DNA from: Anseranas semipalmata
Lineage: Eukaryota; Chordata; Aves; Anseriformes; Anseranatidae
Assembly: GCA_013399115.1 (NCBI GenBank)
Contig: VXAA01001406.1
Coordinates: 380,525-444,524, forward strand
Reading direction: 5' to 3'
Length of the DNA stretch: 64,000 nt
The position numbers were made by a program, and so were the translations under genes. Within the stretch, counting starts at the first letter, position 1, and every line of letters starts with the position of its first letter. Under the pieces are notes generated by a model. It ran no database searches. It was not told where the DNA came from and saw only the letters and a list, made by a program, of their open reading frames with translations. Below are positions 51,575 to 62,916 of the stretch, in pieces.

Positions 51575-51600
<26 letters not shown>
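51575..51600 (+). repeat. A26 homopolymer
   Basis: Twenty-six uninterrupted A, preceded by a GC-richer segment and followed by GTCTGC, which also occurs upstream at 51305-51310 (see findings). Confidence 0.95.
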
Positions 51601-51605
<5 letters not shown>

Positions 51606-53150
51606 CAAACCATAGAAATTTAACCTGGATCAGTTTCCTGATGCAGTCACAGTGCAGCTGTATGAAGCAGTTCTGCTAGAATAATTGAAAATGGCAGCTT
51701 ACAGTCTGTGAACAAGTAGGTGGTGCACAGGAATAGCTTAAGCTTGTAGTGCTGGTGAAAAATCTGTAATAAAATTACAGCCTTAGCACTATTTTATTTT
51801 GGGCTGCTTTTCCTAGCAAGGCAAAACTCAGACGGAGAGGGAGAAGAGTTTGGGTCATTTAGTTTATACAGATGAGGAATTTTGCAATAATATAGGCAAA
51901 CCACTGGCTCTACTTAACTTCCAGGTTTCTAAGGATCATTTCACAATGCTGTATAGAGCATCAGAATGCAGTTACATGATATGCTGCCTTCAGGGGCAAA
52001 GCTGAACAAATGAAGGGGCAGTGAGCTGTAGCATGGGAACAAAAATAAACAGGGAAAGGTATAGGCCCTTCAAGCTTTGAAGAGCAAGAAAATTCTCCCA
52101 AATGTAGCTAGAATGCAGTTATATTAAGAAAAGGTTATAAGCTCTTAAAATGTACTTTATTCAGCATTTCTAACTGCATGAATGATCAGAGCCAGTTTTA
52201 CTTATTTTACTAGGAGAGCTATGATTTTACTACTTGCAGCTCTGCTAAGCAGGATTGGATATTTTATTTTTCCAGCTCAGAATCCTCATCAGAATTAATA
52301 TTTAAGGACATTCTTTGCTAAATTCATGGCAGTGGTCACGTTGTAGTGCAGACAAGTCTATGCCAGACCAAATATCAATACAAGTCTGCCTATGGAAGCA
52401 CTAGAGTTAAGTAAAAGCTGCTAAGCGATGCTATGCAAGAAGCAGAAGAAATTAACATACTTCAGAATAAGCGTTCTTTAAGTTTCACTATGCAGTAAAA
52501 TCTCACATATTTCAAAATGTCCTTTTAGTAATATCTGTTTAAACCCAGCAGAGGCAAATAAAGTTAAAAAAGCATCAAAGAAAATAATTTCAGGACACTA
52601 GAAGTTTCAGAGTTCCAAGAGTTAGCTCAGGACAAAATTTGGCCTATTAGGAATTTATTGTCTATGGCAATACATGACTTGATTTTCCATGTTCCAGGCA
52701 GATCTACTGGACTGGTCATTAGAAATTCCATTGCTTTTCTCTCTACAACTTCTTTTTTAATGTAAAATGAACAAAGCTGATTTGGAAGTCATTGGCTAGA
52801 ATCCTAAACTACTATTTTAATAAAGTCCTTCTTCAGAGTAGGAACATGCTTTAATCAATACACCAATACAACTTTGCACAATATGATCCTATCTCCACTT
52901 TGCAGTTTTCATATATAGGAAGCTCTGTAAGAACTCTTGCAGGAAGTGTAAAGCAACACAAATGTAAATAGTTAAATGGGATGTGACTGTGAAATGATAA
53001 TTGCAGTCATAATCCCCCACACTTTGCTACTTTTATTATACAAGTAGATGCAAAGCACAAAGCAACAGAAATGGCAACTTGTCAACATCTGCAGTCATAT
53101 ATGCAACTTCTGACTATCACCATTCAGCTGTTCAGAAAGTTTGAAAACTG

Positions 53151-53168
53151 AATAAATAAATAAATAAG
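53151..53168 (+). repeat. (AATA)n microsatellite
   Basis: Four AATA-type units in tandem. Confidence 0.85.
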
Positions 53169-55174
53169 TCTTCTGGACAGTGTCTCAGAGTCTAGTAAAA
53201 GGTTCTTTTCGTGGCTTTTGGAGTTCATTTTAGCTTTGTTAGCAGTATTCCAAACATATGTATATGAAATCATCCTCATGTTAATTTGATGCGATGAAGC
53301 AAAAAAAAAAAAGAAGGGAGTAGTCTGGCTTTCAGCAGATGGTTGCTATTGTGAAGGCTATATATAGAATAACAGATGAGCTGCAGTTACTTACAAAGAA
53401 ATAATTTTTTCCAGGAATTCTGTGACATCATAAACCACATAAGCAGACTTCAGATTCTTTGTGATATCAAGTGAAAAACACAAAGGAATTAATGCCAGGT
53501 CATCTGTTGCTGCCCATGTTGTTGGAAAATACATACAAGAGATTTCAAGGACATGCAGGCTACTCTCCTTTTTTGACAGGACCAGGGCATACCTGTGTCT
53601 GCTGAGGTTAAATAAAGTGTATAGAAGCTTTGTGACTAAAACCATTACATCTATTTGCACAGCAGTTGCAAGAAGGTGGTTTCTAATTAAATGAAAACTT
53701 GCTGCACAGTTGTATTGCAAGAAGCTTCTGATCTGGATGTTTCTGTCAAGGAATAAAACCACATGAAAGGTCCAGAAGTTGCTGGAGCTCAAGTAATCCA
53801 TCTTAATCCAATTGTTATCTACCTTAAATCCATGAAACACTGCAGGAGTTCCTCCCAATACAAGAATTTATGTATTTCCCAAATCTGTTGTTTGTTGCAG
53901 CTGGTATTGCAAATGTTATCACTAAGAAGAATAGTAAGAAACAGAAGGTTACTGGCCTAAATAAAGTTCTTTATAACTGAATCCCTAAGAAAGAAAAAGT
54001 TTCTTAAATAGAAGAAAATGTATGAGAGGCTGTTTGAAAACAACCATTTGAGCAACAGAAGCTGCTACTATCTGGAAGAATAATGTGTTGATTATGGCTG
54101 CCAAATATAGTCAGAGAAAACACAGAAAAGAGTTCAGGACAGCTGGGACAAAAAGATTTCATAGGTGATAAATGCAGTCGTTCAGCCCATATTGCAAAAC
54201 ATCTCCACTTGGCTGTTTATACTGTTTCAGTGGAATCTTTTCTTCTTTGAATCAAAATATTTAGACATCACAAGGACATGATTTCCCTGTATGAGTGAAT
54301 TAGTGACTAGCCAAGGCATAAATGAAGGAATGCTGATCCAGAATACTCCCATTCTCTTCACAGAACGTCTCAGTGAAAAGGTACAAGATTCTATTTTAAG
54401 GAGAGCTTCTTCTTCCCCTTTTTTTTTTTTTCTTTTGAAGTTTTTGGAGAAGGGCAAGTGAAAACAGAAAGCACCGATAGCATCCAAGGCAGATATCAAA
54501 CTGAGTTTCTCCAGTCTCAAGCTATCAGATGGATAGCTGCATAAAGGAGTTCTGACAGCTTTACTCATTTTATAGATCAGATGGTAAGAAAAGAGCTGCT
54601 GTGTACTACAAGAATGATAACAAAGCAATTTAACACAGTCTGTTTTTTGGTTGAAATTCATTCTTAGAATATTCTGATGTTTACACACTATTGGTTTACA
54701 GCACAGAACATCACAAGTCTCTGCAAGGCTGATGGAGCAGAGATTCTTGTGTTGAAAAGCAGTGGGTATATCTGTCTAGTTAATATAAACTCTTCAAGTT
54801 CCAACAGAACCATGCTGTATGGAAGTGTTTGTAAATTCAAGAATAAGAGATTCCTGCCTTTGCATCTGATAGATGATTGAGACCTTAGTATTTCTTTAGT
54901 TCCCTTTGTGATCAGTACAGTTCAAGTGAAGGGGCTCTTCAGGAGTATCTGGGTACACTTGTCACAGTTTTAACTGCAAATGTATTGCTACGAAAATATA
55001 AGGATGAAAATAATTGCAATCTGACACTTCCCTGATTTTGAAAACCAATATTTTGTGTCTTACCTTTGCATATTTACAACAAGTACAGTTTCCCAGTTAG
55101 ACCATGGTAACTGAGGTAGCTTTTAAAGTAATTATTATTCCCCATTGAGAATATTATTAAGCTTTACATTATAC

Positions 55175-55235
55175 AGTGCCTTTTATCCATATAAATCCCA
55201 AAGCATTTTAAGGACTATTCAAAGTGGTATGTATG
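55175..55235. repeat. Possible ancient interspersed repeat
   Basis: ACAGTGCCTTTTATCCATAT followed by AATCCCAAAGCATTTTAAGG resembles a motif found in old amniote repeats (GCGCCTTTCATCC ... CCCAAAGCGCTTTACAAA). The family was not identified. Confidence 0.3.
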
Positions 55236-56917
55236 ACACACTGGTTGTTTTACCACACACTGAAATGAAAGCACCTGTGCTGAAATGGTGATGCTGTTTG
55301 CTGCTAATGATACTATCCAGCAGGTTTGCAAGGGTGGAAATGACTTAACAACTCATACCAATGAGCAATCTAGGAAAGCAGAAAGTTGTAATTCATTCTA
55401 GAATGCAGCTCTAACATGGATAGCACACTTTCTTGGCAAAAGTGTCATTTACTCTGATATGTTCCCATGTTCAAAATCTGTTTTTCATATTTCATCCAAG
55501 AAACAATGCATTCAAACACTACCAGTGGCTCTCTAAGTATATTCATGAAGATACTAATGGACAGTAAAAATAAAGGGAATGAGTCCATGTCAGAGGTCAC
55601 AAGTCAGACCCCACAACTATCTTTAAATGTTTAAAAGTTTCATTCTTTATTGAAAAAAAAAACATATTCAAACATTGCCAAAAACTTACTGCTTGTCCCA
55701 TGTGTACTTCAAACATTTTAAATGATGGAACAAATACTCTGTAGTATGCACTGTCTTCCAAATTTAAACAATGGAGAATTATAGTTATAAAACTGTGCAG
55801 TAAAATATTTCCTTCCTCATTAAAATGAAGTAATTTTTCATTAGAGGAAAAACAAATGTTAAATGTACACACTACTGCAGTGTTCAGAAATATCAATCTC
55901 ACATAAAGATTTTATAGTTTTGAAATTAATGCATGCCCTTGGGAGGCTACCGTTTCTACCTTACTCTGCTATTTTAAGAGAAATATCACAAAAGCACTAA
56001 CAAATAACTAAATCACAGAGGTTCAAGATGTTACTTTAACGGACAGTAATCACAAGAGCTTCCAGTCACAAGAATTTAGAAAAGAACACTTGAGAGGAAT
56101 ACATATTAAGAGAAATATATATACATATAGAAAAATAAAATGATTCATGAACACTACTGAAATCTACATGAGTTTTTTTAGGTGCTGTTGCTACCACCAG
56201 TGTCATATATGCAAATTAGATTTTGAAATCCCTTGTTTGCATGTATTTGAGCTACCTAAATCATAAAGTTGGCTTAAAAATCAAAATATGAGAAATAAAT
56301 TCAGACTTTTTTATAACTCATTGCTGAGATTCTTATGCATTCAAATGTAACAAGAGACTGTGCTTTATTGGAAACAAACAAATAGCCTATACAGTTGGAA
56401 GAGCTGCCAACACAACAATCAGTTTTCTGTTTGTTCTCTTCTCATTTCTCCCTGGCAAAATATAAGAGACAAAAATTTCCTATTTGGATTTTTATATTAT
56501 GAAGCGCTTATGCATTCATGCCTCTCATTTTCATTTCTACAGCCTGTAGCACACACATAAACTGGAGCAAAGGATTGGTCGCATACTGGCCTATAAACCA
56601 ATTTCGCACAAATTAGACTAGATTCATCTTTTTTCCTTCTTATTACCTATATGGTTACTTGTGGGAAAGAAGTATTCTGTTATAAATGTTCCCTTAGGTT
56701 CTCACATGTAATGCATGTTTTTAAAATTATGATCACTTTTTCTTGTTAGCACAGTCAGTGGTGAGGGCAAAATGCAGCCCGCAAACCACAGGTTAGACTC
56801 CACTAGCAGAGGCATTTAAGAAATTAAATAGTCCTTCTTATTTTCAAATGGTTCTGCAACTTTTCAAAGAAGGATTATCTCAGGGATAAGGCATTAGACC
56901 GTAATTTTAGAGACTGA

Positions 56918-56996
56918 CGTTCTGCCACAGATTTTCTACGTGATCCATGACAGTCACCTTAGTTTTCCATCCCTAAACCCCTCATCATAAAAAAAG
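56918..56996 (+). repeat. Possible MIR-like SINE relic
   Basis: GTTCTGCCACAGATTTTCTA, GTGATCCATGACAGTCACCT, TAGTTTTCCATCCCTAAACC and CTCATCATAAA follow the MIR order (CTGCCACTTACTAGCTGTGTGACC ... CTCAGTTTCCTCATCTGTAAA). Divergence is high. Confidence 0.4.
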
Positions 56997-57934
56997 ATGG
57001 ATCAAACATAGTTTTTCTTTTTTTCTTTTTAGGTTAATTCATCTTAAGTCTTTTAAAGCTTAGTTAAATAGGGTACTCATCTTTTCTGATGTCAGGAAAT
57101 GTTATCATAATTAAGTTTTAAAAATACGGATCTCTGGAGAAGTTACGGTTGATGTCATAAGCCCTCTTTCCTAGACCTTTACATTAATCCCTCATTTCTG
57201 AAAACACTATTTTCTCATTCTTTTAAGTCATTTTATAAACTACTACATTCACCTAAAGCCAAAAAGACCAAATGATAACAGGTGATAAATTTTGTAACGC
57301 CTAACGGAAAGCACCACTCAGAAAGATCTCTGAACTGTGCTGAAATGTACCCACTCTTATTACAAAGGAACAATGTGTGACATAACTACGTAAGTAAAAC
57401 TTCTACAAGGAAATCCACCAAATTTGAATTTTTTGGAATCATATTAGCATTCATATTAAATAAAGTACATATTGCTGCAATAGGTGATAGTTATTCCAAG
57501 CAAGTATTCTCCCAACATGCTGCTGAACTTTTTTTAAAGTACCCTGCATTAAACAGTACCAAAGAAACAATAAATTTACTGTATGTATTTAAGAAAAAAA
57601 AAAATTATTGCTGCAGCAAAAGCAGCGAAAGTGACAACAGCATAGCTTTTGCTAACCCAAGCCACTCAGATTAGTGAATTCTCTATTAGTGGGATCCCAC
57701 AGCAACTGCTTGACTTTCTTCTGGGTTAGTTCCATTTTCCAACACATTCTCATGTCTATTCTTATGTTTTCTAGCAAGAATTAGCATGCCCCAATTAAAA
57801 TTGCTAAGTTGTAAATTCAAAAATAAAATCGTGTTAAGAAAAATCACTTTATTAATCATGGAAATGCGTGTCATAAGAGATTTGATGCTAAAAATTTACT
57901 AAGGTTAAAAAAGCATCTGGGTGAATTAATGAAA

Positions 57935-57954
57935 AACACACACACACACACACA
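57935..57954 (+). repeat. (CA)n microsatellite
   Basis: About nine to ten CA units. Confidence 0.9.
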
Positions 57955-59339
57955 AAAGTTATTAGCCCTAAACAGTCTAAGACAAACTAATGAAGATTAG
58001 GATAATTTTTTTGGAAAAGTATCCTTAGATCACTCGATCTAGCTTCTGCTCTTCTATATATAGTGGGTATTGGCCATTGCTCAAAACAAGGAACTGGAAC
58101 AGATATATCTTTGGCCTGTCCTGCTAAGAATATTCTCTTTGTTTTACTTCATCTTGACCTTTACAAACTTACTGTTTGCATTAGTCCCACTATTTGTTGA
58201 TGACTTTTAATGTTGGGGATATATTTTCTCTTTAGGCAACAGTTTGCAGATATGTAACACAATTGCCCTTTACAATCACTGATTTATGGCCCTGTCAGCC
58301 AGCAGAACACTATTCTCTAAATGTTCAGTCTCATTTTCATACTCAGCTCAACTAAACTGAACTGAGATTTCCTGAATATCTTTCTCCATGCAATGAGCCT
58401 TCTTTTTATGTTTTCATGACCAATTATCATGACAGATTTTCAGACTTCTTAAGAAGCAATCAGCCTGTTGCCTATTTACATTTTGCATTGAAATGCATCT
58501 TCCCCTGTGCCCAGGTGTGCATTGGCAGCCAGCAGGAACAGAGAGCTACTTGACTGCTTCCTATACTCTGAATATCTCCATCCTCATTGATTTATTCTAC
58601 ATCTCTTCAGTCAGAGAGAGGGGGAAAAAAAACAGAAATTTCTAAAATGCAATTAGCTGTGCTATAGTAAAGACATATTAGCAGTGCCCACATTATATAA
58701 TACATTTTTAATGTTTACATTCCATTTCCAAACATGAAGATAAGAAAACAGCCCTATAGATTTATTCATTAGATATGGAAACAATTCACTTGAATTTTCC
58801 AGAATCAGTAAAAACACCTTTGTCTTTGCATATTGGCCAATACTTACTTTGAATGTGCTACACACTACCATTTGGTCCTCTACACATAACACCACATGTT
58901 AATGCAATAAGAAGAAAAAAGAGGGGACAGACAACTGTTGCTGTAACTATTGCAAAGGCAATCCAGTGTGTCTGTGGGAAAGTCTTACAAATGCTTCATA
59001 AGACTGTTTTCTACAAATGTGTACGTCTTGATACATGCCGTATTCAAAAGTCAGTGTGTGTTTTATGAGAAAAACATTTTTGTTTTACTTATTTTAATTA
59101 CAGTAACTTATTTCATCAATGACCACCATATAGATTCACTAAGAAAAAACAAAGCTCTTTGCAAAGTGAAAAAAATAATCAGAGAAATGCTTATTTAATT
59201 TCCCGTGGAAATACACTCCCAAAGAAGCAATTTACACATTTATCTATGAGGACTTCCAAAATAAGTATCTTTTGTGGAGATGTTTATAACTGTTATAACT
59301 CTAGTGGTGTCAAGTAATACTTGTAGCAACAGTTGTTAC

Positions 59340-59469
59340 CTCGGCAATCATTCTGTTGGTGTCTCCCAAGAACAGCAGGTTTAAAGCTTCCTCTTCATTG
59401 TTTGCTTGCTGAAGAGACAAGTTTTTCAGATGAATGTTCTGGTCAGGGTCTTCCATTATTGTTACTTTT
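59340..59469 (-). CDS. KIF6: KIF6 exon A: motor domain before switch I
   Basis: A 130-nt exon: one base completing a split codon (probably the last base of a Pro codon), then 43 codons from KVTIMEDPDQ to TNRMIAE. It encodes the central motor segment between the loop after the conserved YLEIYNE strand and switch I. The GDTNRM stretch precedes the nucleotide-sensing switch I helix in kinesin-9 motors. The acceptor is ...TTCCATGTAG and the donor GAG/GTAACA. Alternate starts further upstream in this frame are intronic: the open frame runs past the acceptor only by chance. It joins exon 50038-50244 in phase 0 (Glu then Thr-Pro-Met-Asn). The preceding exon was not found in the remaining 4.5 kb, so it is probably outside the window. 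The match to mammalian KIF6 is close over the whole exon. Confidence 0.95.
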
Positions 59470-60750
59470 CTACATGGAAAAAAAATGGAGGGAAAACTAG
59501 ACTTGTTGTAAGGTGATCTTTGTTCTACACTTTCATTTTGATTGCACCTAAAAGATGACATCTAAAACACTAAAACAATCATAACAACAAAGCACTAAAA
59601 ACATCAAAAGTTCAAGACAACATTAAAGCAAATGTTGAACATTTTTGGTTTTGTTTTGATTCCCTGTCACCTCCTCTTTATTCCTTTATTATAAACCTCC
59701 ACATAGAAGAGGAAAATATAAAACCTGTACATATTAGAGAAAACTTCGGGGCTGTTTTGGTGACAGAGTGAAATCTCAAAAGCAAGATGTTAGATGAACC
59801 GTCACAAGCAAATAATAAGTAGGGGTTTGTCTGCCATTGCCACAGCTGCTAAGCACAAATGATACATAAAGCATAACATAATCTTGATGAACAAATAGGT
59901 ATGGAATATTTCAGAATCAACACACCTGTAGCCAATATGTTTCTAATAACTTTGCATTTGTTTCTTTTCATTCTTCTTTAAATGTTAATAACCACAAATG
60001 TAAATGATCCCTTTCTTTAATTAAAAGCAAACAAATAAAAACAGTATGTTTTTACTTATTTCCACTGAGGAAATGCTATTAGTTGTACTTCTTTAAGCCT
60101 TATAATTCAGAAAAAGGAAGTTAAATGGAAGTGGCAAGGATATGGCAAAAGCTCCACGAAAGCTACTTACTATCACTGAAACTCTTTTCACTTTTCTAAA
60201 CAGCCTTTTTTTACATAAGAAATGTGACTTTTAATCATGTAAGTGAGAGTTAAACGTTATTGGCTTTGCTGAGTAGCCATCAGGGTCACCTCAGACAGGA
60301 CAGTCCACAGTATCCAGCAGGGAAGCCAAGTAGTTGCATCACTAGATTTGGAAAATTCCCAGAGCGAAGACTGTTAAAAATGAAGCACGCTAACTCTGAA
60401 GATGGATGACATGCATCCTTCAGGGTGAATTACACATTCCGATTCCTTGTGTCTGACAGGGTTTCTGCCAGGTTCACAGGAGCCGTTCTGCTGGCACACG
60501 AAGTGGCAGAAATATGGGAAAAACAGCTTGCCCCACAAGCAAATCTTTACTGCATGCACCTGACTGCGTTCTGCTGCATTTTAGATTTCTGAAGAGCTGC
60601 AGGAATATTTATCTCAGAATTCTACTGAGCCCAATGCACATGGTTTTCATCTTTCACCAAAAACTCTTAATTGCATAAAGCAAATAAACTCATGAGCATG
60701 TAAGCTCACAGACTGTATCACTACAAGCAATCTAAGCAAGAAGCTTAGGG

Positions 60751-60838
60751 ACATGGTTTAGTGTTGGTAGCATTACATGGTGGTTTGCCTTGATGATCTT
60801 AAGGGTCTTTTCCAACCTAAATGATTCTATGATTCTAT
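60751..60838 (+). mobile_element. CR1 LINE 3' end with ATTCTATG tail
   Basis: Contains TTGATGATCTTAAGGGTCTT, TTCCAACCTAAATGATTCTA and a second GATTCTAT, the characteristic CR1 terminus with its 8-bp repeat tail. Such tails are abundant in birds and support the avian assignment. Confidence 0.92.
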
Positions 60839-60934
60839 AAACTTAAAACAAGGAAATTGGAAATTTTATAAACATTAAAAGTCTTTTTTTTTTTAAAGAT
60901 TTTTTTTTTTACTGTGAGTATAGATAACAGATCA

Positions 60935-61006
60935 ACAGAAAAAAAAAATAAAACCAAAAACAAACAAACAACAACAACAAAAAAAAAACACACAAAAAAA
61001 CCCACA
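60935..61006 (+). repeat. A/C-rich simple repeat
   Basis: A run of eight or more A, then CAAA and CAA units, then A8 and CACAAAAAAACCCACA. It directly follows the CR1 tail region by about 100 bases. Confidence 0.8.
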
Positions 61007-62832
61007 ATGCCAACACTTTATTTGTATATATTTAAAAATATATACATATTTCATATTCCTCGAGGTTAACCACAAGAGGGAGTATAGGGCTTGAGTTTTT
61101 ATCTCTAGATAGTTCTTGCGTGTTAATTACTCCAAGCTGCTTCAAAAACACACAGGTTTGGTTTTGTTCTGGTTTGTTTGTCTTGTTTCCAAAACTGGCA
61201 GGAACAAATTAAGCAGCTAAGCAGCATTCCATATATTACTCTTAAGTATTATGGAAGTCGTTTACCCTCTGATGGTCAAAACATTGGAGTGGATATACAG
61301 AAATAATTTGAACGCATTGCAATACATTCACTATTTTCCAGAGAAAAATACACATAAAGGTAGACACAATGCTTCTTTAGTAGTCATAACAATTGTTTTT
61401 CCAAGTATGATTGCTGCCTGCTTACAGCCTTGTTTTTGTGCACTAGGATAAGACAATCCTAGTAGTCATGAAAATCTGCTTCCCCCATTCAGAGCATAAA
61501 CCCAAAAGCATAATTTTGCTCTTGCGTAACAATGTTTTGATAAGGTCAAGTTGTATTCTGCCCTCATTCCATCTGTGTGTGCATCATGTACTAAAGCCCA
61601 GAGTAGTTTTGGTTAAAATATGATGCCTTGACTAATTTTCATGTCTTGAAATTGCATGGTAAGAATCATCTATCTTTTTTTATAATTTAGGAAAGCAATG
61701 TTGTTTTACTTTGCACACTTAGGACAGTATTTAAAATTCTAAGGATCTTTTCAGACTACATTTTGACCAATGGTTATAAATAACTTGCAGACGACAAAGG
61801 TATTAGCTTGGACAAAAAGCCTTGGAGGATTATTACACCAAAAAGGAAACAGTGGGGAGATCACAAACCATTGACAACTTCCTATACAATGGCCCTTCAG
61901 CTATTAAGATTTCCAGATGGAAGTCCAAATTTGTACATCTTGAGAAGCATCTGTCAAAACCTTCTCAAAAGACAAGTTCCAAAACGACAACAAAATGATT
62001 TATTTTATTGTGCTATAAAGTTACTGTTTAATATGATGATAGAATTTTATAGAACATTCTGTATAATACCGAAATGTTTAAATTTCATAGCCCTAACTTG
62101 GATCTTGGAGTGGAAAAGCTCTGCTAAGTTATCCATAATGACTGAAAGAAGGCAGAGACAAGGTTTTGTTTTCTTTATAAACAAAGAATCTTTTCCATTT
62201 GGCTTAATGAATGGAATTTGTAGCTGACTAGGAAACCTGTAGGATGGAATCAGCCTTTTTTATACCATTATTAACTTGGGCCCTTTCCTGCATCAGCTGA
62301 GCTCCCATTAATGCAAGAGAGCCTCACACACTGAACGCTTTCATCTATGAAATTCCTGTTACTGGCAAACAATGAAGTTAAAGTTTCCTTCGGTTAATGA
62401 ATAACATCTCATTGATTTGTGTAATATAAACAAAAAATAAAAGCTTTTGGAAAACAAATGACAATTAAAAAAATATTTTTTCCTATGATTATATCTTTCT
62501 TTAGGGCTCAGAACTGAAGAAATCTAAAATAATATCAAAAACTTCATAAATATTTAAAAATGAATCACAATGGTGTAGGTAAATCATATATTAGGACATC
62601 TGCCTTTTACTATAATAATTAGCAGAATATAGTGATACTACGTTGGCATGGGGAGGAGACTATACAGCCAGTAATAAATTTACTAAAAGGATAAAAGAGA
62701 AAAGCAGCAAGCATGCATCTTGGAGTCTGTCCAGCAGAACAGCATAAGCTAATGGATAGCTAGTCTTTGTGAAAAGTTTCAAGGAGCTTTAGGTTTTAAG
62801 AATGGCCAAGTTCATCATTTTACACAGTATCA

Positions 62833-62852
62833 AAATAAATAAATAAATAAAT
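62833..62852 (+). repeat. (AAAT)n microsatellite
   Basis: Four to five AAAT units, 20 bases before the 15-bp hairpin at 62874. Confidence 0.85.
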
Positions 62853-62873
62853 CAGAACAATAGCTGCCTTTAC

Positions 62874-62916
62874 ACCACATCAGAGGACAAAGTCTGACGA
62901 AGTCCTCTGATGTGGT
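62874..62916. repeat. Perfect 15-bp inverted repeat (hairpin)
   Basis: ACCACATCAGAGGAC at 62874-62888 and its exact reverse complement at 62902-62916, separated by a 13-base loop. The inner half also has a near direct repeat (GACAAAGTC, GACGAAGTC). Confidence 0.9.

Larger units (their letters stand above)
50245..59339 (-). other. KIF6 intron A-B (9.1 kb)
   Basis: Contains a (CAAG)n microsatellite at 50442-50465, an A26 run at 51575-51600, two long minus-strand open frames at 53391-54688, a possible old repeat near 55175-55235, an MIR-like relic near 56918-56996 and a (CA)n run at 57935-57954. No KIF6 exon is expected here because exons A and B join directly in phase. Confidence 0.8.
6639..59469 (-). 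other. KIF6: KIF6 gene, internal part (kinesin-9 family motor)
   Basis: Span from the first visible exon (59469) to the last one proposed (6639), transcribed right to left. KIF6 is a microtubule motor of the kinesin-9 family; in vertebrates it is linked to motile cilia and ependymal cells (family knowledge, not visible here). The identification rests on eight exons that join in phase and read as the KIF6 motor core, neck and stalk, with near-identity to remembered mammalian KIF6 over stretches such as DPDQNIHLKNL, DLAGSERVAK and [19 protein letters not shown]. The introns between the secure exons are about 9.1, 6.3, 2.1, 4.1, 14.1, 0.8 and 2.0 kb. The gene is incomplete at both ends: the P-loop and start are upstream beyond the window, and the stop codon was not found. 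KIF9, the paralogue, was considered, but the stalk match is to KIF6. Confidence 0.93.
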
